Assembly: GCF_000316625.1 (NCBI RefSeq)
Contig: NC_019676.1
Location: 5,660,501 to 5,724,500, forward strand
Direction: 5' to 3'
Length of the DNA: 64,000 nt
From: Nostoc sp. PCC 7107
Lineage (GTDB): Bacteria; Cyanobacteriota; Cyanobacteriia; Cyanobacteriales; Nostocaceae
Shown: in pieces, positions 26,867 through 35,539 of the stretch
How the letters are laid out: the number at the start of each line of letters is the position of its first letter
Position numbering within the stretch: position 1 is the stretch's first letter
Position numbers and translations under genes: made by a program
The notes under the pieces: model-generated
The model's database searches: none
What the model was told of the DNA's origin: nothing
What the model saw: only the letters and a program-made list of their open reading frames with translations

Positions 26867-27850
26867 TTAAGGTTTTACTTTTGTCTTATTTAGAGATTTT
26901 TCGGTAAAATTTATATTTGTATGCGATGCGATCAAAGTTTGTTCAAAGACTTTTGCTAGAGCCGTTTGAAACCGTTGGCGATGCTTGAGTTTAAAAAATG
27001 GTCGAACTATTTCTAAATCTTTAGTGCAATTTGCTTGGTAAGTGCAAACTCGAATTGCCCGTAAAGTTCCTAACTGAATTTCTTTTTTGACCATTAACTC
27101 AGAAATCCCAGTTGCACCTACACCACTTTCGACAGCAGCTTTGGCCATTTCGCCACTATTGAAAACCAAAATTATATTCAGTTCACTAATATTAATACCC
27201 CAATTTTTTAGAGCTTCTTCAAATTTTTGCTGGGTTCCAGAACCGGATTCTCTCATCACCCAATAAGTTTGAGTCAGTTCTGTAACAGTAATTTCTCCTA
27301 GCTCAAACCAAGGGTGAGTTTTGCCGACAACTATTTGTAAGCGATCGCTCCCAATTATTTCTCGTTCTAAAGTATTCTGTAAAGCTGGTTTAACATCACC
27401 TTCAACTAATCCTAAATCAAACTGACCCATTGCCGTTCCTTCACAAATTGTTTCGGCATTTGCCAAACAACAATCAACGGAAATTTGCGGATACTTGCTT
27501 TTAAATTCACTAATTTTACTTGGCAACCAATAGTTACCAATGGTTAAACTTGAGCCTAATTTTAATTCGCCGCGTTGCAGGTTGTTCAATTCCCTTAATC
27601 CTCGTTCTGTTAACGTCACTTGGTCGAGAATTTTCCGTGCTTCCACTTGTAATAACTTACCAGCTTCGGCAATCTCAATATGGCGACCAATCCGATGAAA
27701 CAGTTTGACTCCGTATTCTTGCTCTAAGTTGTGAATTGCTGCACTAACGGCTGGCTGAGTAATATAAAGCTCTTCAGCTGCACGCGTAAAGTGTAGATGC
27801 TCTGCTACAGCGAGAAAGATTCTTAGCTGCTCCAGTGTCATCCCTGCCAT
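26867..27850 (-). CDS. LysR-family transcription regulator
   Basis: This is a 327-residue protein. The N-terminal helix-turn-helix is clear (FTRAAEELYITQPAVSAAIHNLEQEYGVKLF, residues 20-51, with the helix covering AAEELYITQPAVS), followed by a LysR substrate-binding domain (about 90-295; LKLGSSLTIGNYWLP, VMRESGSGTQQKFE). ATG at residue 4 is an alternative start. Such proteins bind a small-molecule co-inducer and regulate nearby or divergent genes. Here the divergent neighbour is the DUF202 gene. The target cannot be read from sequence. Confidence 0.9.
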   Translation of the reverse strand: MAGMTLEQLRIFLAVAEHLHFTRAAEELYITQPAVSAAIHNLEQEYGVKLFHRIGRHIEIAEAGKLLQVEARKILDQVTLTERGLRELNNLQRGELKLGSSLTIGNYWLPSKISEFKSKYPQISVDCCLANAETICEGTAMGQFDLGLVEGDVKPALQNTLEREIIGSDRLQIVVGKTHPWFELGEITVTELTQTYWVMRESGSGTQQKFEEALKNWGINISELNIILVFNSGEMAKAAVESGVGATGISELMVKKEIQLGTLRAIRVCTYQANCTKDLEIVRPFFKLKHRQRFQTALAKVFEQTLIASHTNINFTEKSLNKTKVKP

Positions 27851-28176
27851 ACTAAACTATTCCTAAAAACCTGGATTTCCAAATTTAATCACTTATATTT
27901 ATAATTTTGACAAATAAAAACATTTGATTCCATTGATGAGATTAAATACAGTAGAAAATAACAATAATAAATACACACATTACTAATGTGCCTACTCAAA
28001 TATGCAAAAATTTAGTTAAGCGATCGCTATGAGCTAGATGAATTTCTAGAGTGAAAAATGAGCAGAATCAAGCATGATGCCAAAAAATACCCTGATTTTG
28101 GCTAATTGTTGGCAGTCATAATGTTATTCATGCTTGTGTTATTAAGATATCTGCATTAAAATAAATTTTGGCAAAA
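27851..28176. promoter_or_regulatory. Divergent intergenic region, LysR gene and DUF202 gene
   Basis: This is a 326-bp A/T-rich gap containing one HIP1 site near 28021. It should hold both promoters. LysR-type T-N11-A boxes are possible in such composition, but none stands out enough to place. Confidence 0.4.
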
Positions 28177-28725
28177 ATGTACAAGCAAATTAAATATTTT
28201 TTGCAAGTGCGATCGCCGCACAAGTGGCAAATTATCTGGAAAGAAATTTGCTATTATTTTGGCATTTTTTGGAGGGGAGCCTTTTGGGGTTTAAGGGTGT
28301 TATTGATGCAATTAGAGTCTAAGCCAACAGAAGAAAAGAAAAAACCAGGAAGGCTAAATCCATCACGAATTAGGGATCATTTAGCGAATGAACGCACTTA
28401 TCTTGCTTGGATGCGAACTGCGATCGCTCTTTTGGGCTTTGGAGTCGTTATCGTCCGTCTGCGAGCCTTTCAAGTCCCGCTGTTACCCACTCCTGGTAAT
28501 GGTTGGAAGTTGGGCTTAGTCTTTTCGCTAGTTGGGTTAGTTACGGTATGGCTGTCAACGGCACACTATTTTGCAGTGCGGCGTGATATTGAAGATGATA
28601 ATTATGAACCTACAGACCGCTGGGTAATTTTATTCAGTTTGGCGATTATGATTCTCGGCTCTGGAGTAATTTATTATGTGTTTACTACTCCCCTTAATCC
28701 TTTGAGTCCGCTTGTTCCTGATTAA
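28177..28725 (+). CDS. DUF202 family membrane protein
   Basis: ATG 28177 is used; a TTG lies nine bases upstream and an ATG near 28305 is also possible. The product has about 182 residues. The DUF202 part begins at about residue 62 with RDHLANERTYLAWMRTAIAL and has three hydrophobic helices with an acidic loop (RRDIEDDNYEPTDRW). The preceding 60 residues are basic and aromatic and may not be translated if the internal start is used. DUF202 proteins are small inner-membrane proteins of unclear function (YidH-like). Confidence 0.8.
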   Translation: MYKQIKYFLQVRSPHKWQIIWKEICYYFGIFWRGAFWGLRVLLMQLESKPTEEKKKPGRLNPSRIRDHLANERTYLAWMRTAIALLGFGVVIVRLRAFQVPLLPTPGNGWKLGLVFSLVGLVTVWLSTAHYFAVRRDIEDDNYEPTDRWVILFSLAIMILGSGVIYYVFTTPLNPLSPLVPD

Positions 28726-28743
28726 TGGTTAAATATTTCATCT

Positions 28744-29073
28744 TTAGGCTTGTTCGCTACTAGTGAATTCTTTCTGCTCGTAGTAACGACAACCTTGACA
28801 AGGGCCACAGGGATTCACAGCACAACGGATGTAACCAGAACGGGCGTTAAATTTGCAGCTAATGTCCCCAATAAGATAGCCTACTCCTTCCAGGTAGTAG
28901 CGATCGCCATCCATCGGTCTGATATTTTGTCTACCCCTTGTCCCAGAAAAATTCATGGCTGCTTGTCTCAGCTGCGTCCTTGTCCGTAATTGGGTTTTAC
29001 GGATTAACCATAAGGAAAACAGGGATGGTAAAAAACCAACGGCAATCACCAAAAGTGTCTTAATATTTAACAC
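28744..29073 (-). CDS. DUF6464-like small membrane protein
   Basis: GTG 29073 is chosen because it directly precedes the membrane helix and follows an A/G-rich AGGGG stretch; the longer frame to 29196 starts with TTG and its extra residues are not protein-like. The product has 109 residues: one N-terminal membrane helix (LLVIAVGFLPSLFSLWLI), a basic linker, and a C-terminal domain with DRYYLEGVGYLIGD. Cysteines follow in YIRCAVNPCGPCQGCRYYE. The Cys pattern (C-x4-C-x2-C-x2-C) could bind a metal. This is a cyanobacterial family of unknown function. Confidence 0.7.
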   Translation of the reverse strand: MLNIKTLLVIAVGFLPSLFSLWLIRKTQLRTRTQLRQAAMNFSGTRGRQNIRPMDGDRYYLEGVGYLIGDISCKFNARSGYIRCAVNPCGPCQGCRYYEQKEFTSSEQA

Positions 29074-29285
29074 CTTCTTTTTACCCCTTTTATGCGCTGA
29101 TTGATCTTCCCAGATATTACATTCTAGTTGTTGCCAAAATGCAAATATTAGGGCGTTTTGCTGGATTATAGCAGTGTGGCATCTAGTACTTAGCAAAAAA
29201 GTACTAATGCCACTTCAATCAGCATAACTGTTACAACTGATGAGGCGTACTACAATTCAATTTTCATAACTTTAAGATTTGTTGA

Positions 29286-29759
29286 TTAGCGCCCCAAGAA
29301 AAAAACTTTTGTCTCAGTATCAGCCTTTTCTGGGTTTTTTTTGTGTCGCTGTGCTGCTAATCTTTTGTTTTTATTTTGCTGTCTGAGTTTCTGCGCTAAT
29401 GATGCAGCTTCCCTTTCGGCTCGGAATAAATCAACTTTTCGCGTCGTCAAAATTAAGCACTCATCTGACTTTTGTTTCACCCAAGGAATGCTAACTGTAA
29501 AATACTGACAAACGCTTTTACGTGATTTAGCATTTTTTGACAAATAATTTCTTTGACTGTTGATAGCACTGGCGATCGCTTTTAACTCTAAAATCTCAGC
29601 TTCTAATTCTGCGGCCATTTGATTAATAGTTTGGGCTTGCGCCACTAAACGCTCCCAACCACTAATGATCTTTTCTTGTTGTGGCTGTAGGGGGATAATT
29701 GCAGACTCTGGTGAAGGGCGGAAGATGGAACTTTGGCTACTGTGTTCGATTTTTTTCAT
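29286..29759 (-). CDS. Hypothetical coiled-coil protein
   Basis: ATG 29759 is preferred because AGAGGAAGT precedes it; the frame extends to 29795. The product has about 157 residues and I do not recognise the family. It has a central coiled coil (INQMAAELEAEILELKAI), a basic C-terminus rich in Lys/Arg (NKNKRLAAQRHKKNPEK) and no membrane helix. The high charge suggests a nucleic-acid or surface association, which is only a guess. Confidence 0.6.
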   Translation of the reverse strand: MKKIEHSSQSSIFRPSPESAIIPLQPQQEKIISGWERLVAQAQTINQMAAELEAEILELKAIASAINSQRNYLSKNAKSRKSVCQYFTVSIPWVKQKSDECLILTTRKVDLFRAEREAASLAQKLRQQNKNKRLAAQRHKKNPEKADTETKVFFLGR

Positions 29760-29887
29760 ACTTCCTCTGCTAATATTACTGAGCTTGTTAGGCATTGTAG
29801 CAGTATTTTAGTACATTTGTACCAAATGGTTAGAGAATTCCGCAAAGATACGATCATTAAGTAGGCACTCTGCGGAAATTCATTATT

Positions 29888-31441
29888 ATGACTAGTTCAC
29901 TAACTGAAGAAATTCTGTCTCAACTTCCTGGTGATGCGTTGCGCGGGTTACGTCGCACTGATGATATCCTGACATCCATCAGAGAAAATACTGCACCAAT
30001 ACCAACGGTAGTTCAGGAAAGTCAGCAAGATTTAGATCATGTAGAATGGGATGCTGTTATTTGTGGCGGAACTTTAGGTATTTTAATTGGTTGTGCTTTA
30101 GCAGTGCGCGGGTTACGGGTGGCGTTAATTGAGCGGGGAATATTAAAAGGAAGAGAACAGGAATGGAATATTTCGCGCCCAGAATTAGCGGTATTTTCGC
30201 AATTAAACTTGCTGACTAATGAAGAATTAGAAACAGCGATCGCTACTCAATATAATCCAGCTAGAGTCAGTTTTCATGGCGGCACAGAAGTTTGGATCGA
30301 AAATGTCCTCAATATCGGCGTAGATCCTGTTTATTTACTCGCAACATTAAAAACCAAATTCCTCGCGGCTGGCGGAAAGTTATTAGAAAATACACCGTTT
30401 ATTGAAGCAGTTGTTCACCCAAACGGCGTGATAGTCAATAACCAATTTTCTGCTAAATTGCTCATCGATGCGATGGGACATCTTTCTCCCATCACCCAAC
30501 AAGCACGCCAAGGCAAAAAAGCAGATGCTTTGTGTTTAGTTGTAGGAAGTTGCGCCCAAGGTTTTCCGGAAAATCACTCCGGCGATTTGTTGTTATCCTT
30601 TACATCCTTGCAGAATCAGTGCCAATACTTCTGGGAAGCTTTTCCAGCCAAAGACGGTAGAACCACTTATTTATTTACCTACATGGATGCCCATCCACAA
30701 CGCCTGAGTTTAGAAAATTTATTTGCAGAATATCTCCGCCTGCTACCAAAATATCAGGGGGTGGAATTGTCGCAATTGCAATTTCAACGGGCGTTATTTG
30801 GTTTCTTTCCTACTTACCGCGATAGCCCACTCAAAACCCCTTGGAATCGGATTTTACCAGTGGGAGATAGTAGTGGTAGCCAATCGCCTTTAAGTTTTGG
30901 TGGTTTTGGCGCAATGGTGCGTCATTTACAGCGTTTAACTTTTGGGGTGGAAGCTGCACTACAAACCAATCAATTATCTGCACAGGCATTATCACTACTG
31001 CAACCATATCAACCAAATCTCAGTGTGACTTGGTTATTTCAAAAAGCTATGAGTGTAGGTGTAAATCAAAATATCCAGCCAGAGCAAATTAATCAGTTGC
31101 TTTCTGCAGTATTTGCAGAAATGCAAAAGCTAGGTAATCCCGTCCTCAAGCCATTTTTGCAAGATGTGGTGCAGTTTTCGGCATTAACACAAACATTAAT
31201 TAAAACTGGATTATCTCATCCACAATTAATTGCCAAGATAATTCCCCAAGTTGGTTTAGTTAACTTAGTTGATTGGCTAGTGCATTACGGAAATTTAGGT
31301 ATTTACACTGCCTTGTTTAATCTTAGCCCAGTGTTAGAAACATGGATTAAGAGCCTACCCATTCAACAACAATATTACTGGCATCGTTTAGTGGATGCGT
31401 GGAAGTATGGTTCTGGTGCTGATTACTGTGATGAAAGTTAA
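29888..31441 (+). CDS. cruP: CruP, lycopene-cyclase-like flavoprotein
   Basis: This is a 517-residue FAD protein with the dinucleotide-binding motif VICGGTLGILIG at about 57-68. Signature stretches found in cyanobacterial and plant CruP are present: RGREQEWNISR-like KGREQEWNISRPEL, YNPARVSFHGG, LLIDAMGHLSPI and SPLSFGGFGAMVRHLQRL. CruP is a paralogue of the lycopene cyclase CruA. In plants it has been linked to limiting reactive oxygen species rather than to bulk cyclisation. It is followed after 25 bp by a membrane protein gene on the same strand, so a two-gene operon is likely. Confidence 0.9.
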   Translation: MTSSLTEEILSQLPGDALRGLRRTDDILTSIRENTAPIPTVVQESQQDLDHVEWDAVICGGTLGILIGCALAVRGLRVALIERGILKGREQEWNISRPELAVFSQLNLLTNEELETAIATQYNPARVSFHGGTEVWIENVLNIGVDPVYLLATLKTKFLAAGGKLLENTPFIEAVVHPNGVIVNNQFSAKLLIDAMGHLSPITQQARQGKKADALCLVVGSCAQGFPENHSGDLLLSFTSLQNQCQYFWEAFPAKDGRTTYLFTYMDAHPQRLSLENLFAEYLRLLPKYQGVELSQLQFQRALFGFFPTYRDSPLKTPWNRILPVGDSSGSQSPLSFGGFGAMVRHLQRLTFGVEAALQTNQLSAQALSLLQPYQPNLSVTWLFQKAMSVGVNQNIQPEQINQLLSAVFAEMQKLGNPVLKPFLQDVVQFSALTQTLIKTGLSHPQLIAKIIPQVGLVNLVDWLVHYGNLGIYTALFNLSPVLETWIKSLPIQQQYYWHRLVDAWKYGSGADYCDES

Positions 31442-31466
31442 ATAATATGTGTGTGAGGATAACATA

Positions 31467-32168
31467 ATGGAACGGAAATCTAGCAGTATTAAATATTTTG
31501 CTATGTTAATTGGTTTACTGCGCGATCGCCAAGGTTTTTTAGATGAAGTCCGTCAAGGAATTAGAATCCCCAGTAAGATAATTTCTTTGCTAGTTTGTAG
31601 TTCTATTTTTATTGCCATTTATGGGGCAATTATTGGCTCTTCTCATAGTTGGATGCAGGCTATTTCTTCGGCGGTGAAACTACCAGCACTGTATTTAATT
31701 ACCTTGCTAATTTGTCTACCGACACTATTTTTCTCTAATATTATCTTTGGTTCCAAGCGGACTTTTGGACAGCATTTCATTTTAGTACTCACAGCCGTTG
31801 CTGTCACCAGCGTTCTGCTATTTAGTTTTGCACCAATCACGCTGTTTTTCTTGCTCACTACCAATAACTATCAATTTATCCTGGTATTAAATGTATTAAT
31901 CTTTGCCATCACCGGATTTATTGGGATTTCCGCTTTATACCAAGCAGCAAATATAGTTATTGAACAAGAGGATGATGGTAGTAAAACTCGCAAGCGAATT
32001 TTACAATCTTGGCTATTTCTTTATGCTTTTGTGGGTAGCCAATTAGGTTGGACTCTTAGACCATTTTTTGGTTCACCCATGCACCCCTTCCAACTGTTCC
32101 GCGAAAGAGAAGGTAATTTTTATTTAGGCGTAATGAAAGCTATCGGTTATCTGTTGGGATTAAATTAA
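31467..32168 (+). CDS. Polytopic membrane protein of unknown function
   Basis: ATG 31467 is chosen because GAGGAT lies six bases upstream. The product has 233 residues with about six hydrophobic segments (roughly 25-50, 60-80, 95-120, 125-145, 175-195 and near the C-terminus). It resembles Yip1-like cyanobacterial membrane proteins. SQLGWTLRPFFGSPMHPFQL near the C-terminus is a conserved-looking loop. It probably forms an operon with cruP. Its function is unknown. Confidence 0.7.
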   Translation: MERKSSSIKYFAMLIGLLRDRQGFLDEVRQGIRIPSKIISLLVCSSIFIAIYGAIIGSSHSWMQAISSAVKLPALYLITLLICLPTLFFSNIIFGSKRTFGQHFILVLTAVAVTSVLLFSFAPITLFFLLTTNNYQFILVLNVLIFAITGFIGISALYQAANIVIEQEDDGSKTRKRILQSWLFLYAFVGSQLGWTLRPFFGSPMHPFQLFREREGNFYLGVMKAIGYLLGLN

Positions 32169-32251
32169 TAGTTGATATAGTAATCCTCAATGATTTAAAA
32201 ACATCTTTCTCCCTTGTCCCTATTAAATAATTGAGAATCAAAACATTCGCA

Positions 32252-32279
32252 GTAGAGACGTTATATATAACGTCTCTAC
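32252..32279. repeat. Perfect 28-bp palindrome
   Basis: The half-site GTAGAGACGTTATA is followed by its exact complement with no loop. GTAGAGACGTT...AACGTCTCTAC palindromes recur between genes in Nostoc-type genomes. It lies between the convergent membrane-protein and protease genes and might also act as a terminator. Confidence 0.75.
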
Positions 32280-32385
32280 ATTTATTTTTATTTTGCACTA
32301 GTACAGGTTGGCGTAAATAAACAGACTATCGGGAATTGCTAAAAAGCTTGTGATATCACGATTCTTTCTTTTTCCTTTTTCCTTT

Positions 32386-33072
32386 TTACTTTTGCCTTGT
32401 TGCACTAGCGATCGCACTTTGGCATTCTTCTACAGAAGCACGCTGTTGCATAGCTTGAACTAAGGCTTCATAACTAGACCAATTTTCTTCTAAGAGAGTT
32501 TTTGCTTGGAGAACGTGAAACCTTTGTTTTTGCTGAAAAGCTGACTCCGAAAAACCGACGATTTTTAACACTCCTGCTAACTTAGCTTTATCGTCGCCGC
32601 CACCTTCAGCGCGATCAAATACCAACGCTTCCGCAGCCAAACCAGCCATCCACATTGTGCAGTAACGGTCTAGCATTTGGGCGCTAATGGTACCTTTTTC
32701 TAGTTGTGCAGCTAACTCAACGTCATTAAACGCTACACCACCTTGTCCCGGTTGTCCTTTTCGCCAAGCTTCCCAGGCGCTGAGGGTGTAACCAGTTACG
32801 GGAATACCCAGCAAAGAAGCTGCTAAAAAATGTCCCGCTTCATGACGGATAATGCGATCGCGGTGTTCACTCGAAAATCCCGCAATCCAATCTACTAGAA
32901 TAGTTCCACCCTTACCTTGCAAGCTAAAACTGTCTAAGGTGGCGATTCCTAAGATAGTGAAAGTGGCGAGTGCTGGTATTGTCGGCGATAAATTAATGAA
33001 TGGCCCCAACAATACCGAAAAAGTCATCAGAAAGATTGATATAGCTACTAAATTTAGGGCTGTTTGGCTCAT
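32386..33072 (-). CDS. Membrane M41/FtsH-like metalloprotease lacking an AAA domain
   Basis: This is a 228-residue protein. Two N-terminal hydrophobic segments (8-26 and 32-47) are followed by the zinc-site motif HEAGH at 77-81, after RIIR. A conserved downstream acidic stretch (AEGGGDDKAKL) may supply the third ligand. The region aligns with the peptidase M41 domain of FtsH, but no Walker motifs are present, so it would be an ATP-independent or partner-dependent membrane protease. Such short proteins are widespread in cyanobacteria and plastids. Its substrates are unknown. Confidence 0.8.
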   Translation of the reverse strand: MSQTALNLVAISIFLMTFSVLLGPFINLSPTIPALATFTILGIATLDSFSLQGKGGTILVDWIAGFSSEHRDRIIRHEAGHFLAASLLGIPVTGYTLSAWEAWRKGQPGQGGVAFNDVELAAQLEKGTISAQMLDRYCTMWMAGLAAEALVFDRAEGGGDDKAKLAGVLKIVGFSESAFQQKQRFHVLQAKTLLEENWSSYEALVQAMQQRASVEECQSAIASATRQK

Positions 33073-33158
33073 TTTGAGTTTTTAACCATAGCTTAATCTT
33101 TCTTAATTATGAGGCGATCACTCCATTTTTGAGTAGGATTTCTTTTAGCATACTTATA

Positions 33159-33300
33159 TCTTGTACCAAACGACTGAAGTCGCAGCTACACGAGCAAAAC
33201 CCGCCTGAGCGGGTTCCAAAACCTTGATTTTGTCTTAGTCCGCGCAGGCGGACTTAGTTTGTATAGCCACGAATTCCATTCGTTGGGGCTTGGTGCAAGA
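33159..33300. repeat. 142-bp MITE-like element
   Basis: The ends are near-perfect inverted repeats: TCTTGTACCAA at the left, and TTGGTGCAAGA at the right (10 of 11 match when inverted). Inside are further hairpins, including ACCCGCCTGAGCGGGT and GTCCGCGCAGGCGGAC. The style, with GACTGAAGTCG and CCATTCGTTGG-like motifs, matches interspersed repeats of Nostoc-type genomes. It holds no ORF. It lies upstream of the yjbQ gene. Confidence 0.7.
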
Positions 33301-33379
33301 TGTGAGCATAGACGAACTTAGTTTTTATCACTGTGACTTTCAGTCATTCAGTGTTTGAACATTATCTTAATTTCCCGAA

Positions 33380-33817
33380 ATGCCAATTATTCATCAGTTA
33401 ATCGAAATCGTCACTGAACCAGGAATTAATATTCACAACATCACCCCACACATCAAAGATTTAATTGCTAAAAGCTCAATAAAAAACGGACAAGTTTTAG
33501 TCTTTTCGCGACACACCACCACAGCCTTAGCGATTAATGAATATGAAGTGAGGTTATTAGAAGATATCAAGGTATTCTTCAGTAAACTAGCCCCTGCTTC
33601 AGACCGTTACTTACACAACGATTTGCATTTACGAGATGTTCCAGAGGATGAGCCAATGAATGCCCATTCTCATCTACTAGCAATGATGTTAAGTACCAGT
33701 GAAGTCATTCCCCTTGTCGATGGTGATTTAGCTTTAGGTACTTGGCAATCTGTACTATTTTTTGAATTAGATGGGCCACGTCAACGGACTATATCGGTGC
33801 AAATTTCCGGCGAGTGA
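33380..33817 (+). CDS. yjbQ: YjbQ/UPF0047 family protein
   Basis: This is a 145-residue single-domain protein of normal family length. Conserved stretches are VFSRHTTTALAINEYE near residue 43, NDLHLRD, NAHSHLLAMML and LGTWQSVLFFELDGPR at the end. These include the His residues of the proposed metal/phosphate-binding site. The family includes an E. coli protein with weak thiamine-phosphate synthase activity; its physiological role is uncertain. It appears monocistronic, downstream of a MITE-like element. Confidence 0.9.
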   Translation: MPIIHQLIEIVTEPGINIHNITPHIKDLIAKSSIKNGQVLVFSRHTTTALAINEYEVRLLEDIKVFFSKLAPASDRYLHNDLHLRDVPEDEPMNAHSHLLAMMLSTSEVIPLVDGDLALGTWQSVLFFELDGPRQRTISVQISGE

Positions 33818-33937
33818 AATCAAGACTTTAATAAAGATAAGAGGAATTGTATAGAGTGCGATCGCTCAAAACAAATCTTAGGTAATCTTTCTAAAAATCT
33901 TTTAAAATAATGGTTATCGCATTTGGATATAAAATTT

Positions 33938-34519
33938 ATGACTATTGCTCAAGCTAAACGTTTCACGCTAGAGGAATACCACCGATTTACGGAATTGGGA
34001 TTTTTTCATGAAGATGATCATATTGAATTAATCAATGGGGAAATTATTCAAATGGTAGCAAAGGGTACTGCTCATTCCACTTGTCTACGCAACTTACTAC
34101 GAGAATTACCCAAATTAGTAGGAAACAGAGCTACCCTACAATGTCAAGATCCAATTTCTATCCCACCTAATAGTGAACCCGAACCAGACTTTGCTATTTT
34201 GCATAACCGAGATGACAATTATCTATCGGCTCATCCTGTCCCTAATGATGTTTTGTTAGTCATGGAAGTTGCCGACTCTTCATTAAGTTATGACCAAGAT
34301 TTGAAAGTTCCTCTTTACGCTCAAGCGGGTATTTCTGATTATTGGATATTTAATTTGTTCGATAATTATTTAGAATGTTACAGCGAACCTTATCAAGATA
34401 ATCACGGGAAATATGGTTATTTAAACAAGCGCATTGTTTTACCTAATCAAATAGTAGCGTTACCCTGTTTCCCTGATTTTTTGCTAGAGTTAAGCAAGGT
34501 ATTTCCGAGTAAGAACTAA
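33938..34519 (+). CDS. Uma2 family (DUF820) endonuclease-like protein
   Basis: ATG 33938 is used in place of a TTG 15 bases upstream. The product has 193 residues. RFTLEEYHRFTELGFFHEDDHIELINGEI at the N-terminus (typical start, with the acidic E-L-I-N-G-E) and PEPDFAIL followed by DVLLVMEVADSSL are the PD-(D/E)xK-like active-site strands. Cyanobacteria carry many copies; they are thought to be restriction-like nucleases, but most have no known role. Confidence 0.88.
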   Translation: MTIAQAKRFTLEEYHRFTELGFFHEDDHIELINGEIIQMVAKGTAHSTCLRNLLRELPKLVGNRATLQCQDPISIPPNSEPEPDFAILHNRDDNYLSAHPVPNDVLLVMEVADSSLSYDQDLKVPLYAQAGISDYWIFNLFDNYLECYSEPYQDNHGKYGYLNKRIVLPNQIVALPCFPDFLLELSKVFPSKN

Positions 34520-34943
34520 TTACTTTAAGATTTCTTTATACAAAAAATACCAGTATGCACTTGACATTAAGGCAACTGTACGTGTTATTATTTCTTTCAT
34601 ACACAGCAATGAATCATCCAAAAGCTAAGTCTTAGGTTGGTGGTTACATAGGTTGTACTTTGTTATGCCTAGGTAGGCTTGTAGTCTGTGAGCTGGGTAG
34701 TTACGAATTAAAGTATTTAGCTAAATAATCAAAAGTTTTGGCTTAATACTTTGGTTCGTAGCTACTCAGGCGTTAGACTATTGGCTTTCCTGTTCATAAC
34801 AAAGTGCAAAGTTTGTAACTCTTAACTTAGAGGCTTTGTGTAGGTGTTTATTTATAAGATAAACATTCTATGCAGCTATTTGCTACAGCAAAGGCGATTT
34901 TTGAATGCTGTTGAGCAAAACTCACAATTCTTCAGGTAAGAAT
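34520..34943. other. Gene-free stretch holding a fold-back element
   Basis: This 424-bp gap between the Uma2 and NYN genes contains the 206-bp imperfect palindrome at 34625-34830. The remainder is A/T-rich with no supported ORF. Confidence 0.6.
34625..34830. repeat. 206-bp fold-back (imperfect inverted repeat) element
   Basis: The ends read CTAAGT and ACTTAG. Moving inward, TACTTTGTTATG pairs with CATAACAAAGTG. The centre pairs GTAGTTACGAATTAAAGTATT (34697-34717) with the 21-nt segment at 34745-34765, mostly through Watson-Crick and G-U pairs. The loop is about 27 nt. It may be a MITE-like element or a structured RNA; nothing in it codes for protein. Confidence 0.6.
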
Positions 34944-35399
34944 ATGTTTGAAAAAACAAGCTGGCAGCAACCTTTAGTTTCAATATATTGGGACTATCAA
35001 AATGTCTCGAACATAAAAATAGCTAAAGATTCGTTATTATTAGCTAATTCATTAGGTTGTATCAATAACCGAAAAGTTTATAGCAATTGGTGTAATGCTA
35101 GTAAACTTAAAAAAGTTTTAGAAAGTCTGGATTTTGACTGTATTCATGTAGGTAATAAGTTCAAAAATGCTGTGGACTTTAAAATTGCCATAGATTGTGT
35201 TCGGGATAATTCTGATATAGCTATTCTTATTTCTGGAGATAGTTATTGTGAAATATTAATTGATGATTTGCACCTAAAAAGTAAAAAAGTAGTAATTCTA
35301 GCTCAGGAAAAAAGTGTTAGAAACAGTCTGAAATTTATTGCTGATAAATTTTACTATACAAGCGAATTAAATAGTTTATTTAAAAACAGATTGGACTGA
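34944..35399 (+). CDS. NYN domain protein (LabA/DUF88-like)
   Basis: ATG 34944 is preferred because AGGTAAGA precedes it and the product then begins just before the domain; ATG 34905 in the same frame has no ribosome site. The product has 151 residues. The NYN (PIN-like) fold shows its acidic pocket: IYWDYQNVSN at the first strand, AVDFKIAIDC in the middle, and LISGDSYCEILIDDL. Members are predicted ribonucleases, and the family includes LabA of the cyanobacterial clock output; this copy is not obviously LabA. An intrinsic terminator follows the gene. Confidence 0.82.
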   Translation: MFEKTSWQQPLVSIYWDYQNVSNIKIAKDSLLLANSLGCINNRKVYSNWCNASKLKKVLESLDFDCIHVGNKFKNAVDFKIAIDCVRDNSDIAILISGDSYCEILIDDLHLKSKKVVILAQEKSVRNSLKFIADKFYYTSELNSLFKNRLD

Positions 35400-35413
35400 T
35401 TGAAAGATATTTT

Positions 35414-35442
35414 AAAACCCAGTTCAGGGAAAACTGGGTTTT
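35414..35442 (+). terminator. Intrinsic terminator of the NYN gene
   Basis: AAAACCCAGTT (35414-35424) pairs with AACTGGGTTTT (35432-35442) around CAGGGAA, and the stem ends in a T-run. It begins 15 bp after the stop codon. Confidence 0.85.
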
Positions 35443-35539
35443 ATGTAAACTACATCAATTTGGATTTTTTGCATATTTAGATGCAATCTAATCGCGGAGT
35501 TTTCTAAAAATCAATATTTGCAACTAAGTTAAAAATAAC

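Noticed and set aside
26867-27850. LysR gene as regulator of the RiPP locus
   Set aside because: It is convergent with the last RiPP gene and divergent from DUF202; nothing ties it to the RiPP promoter about 4 kb away.
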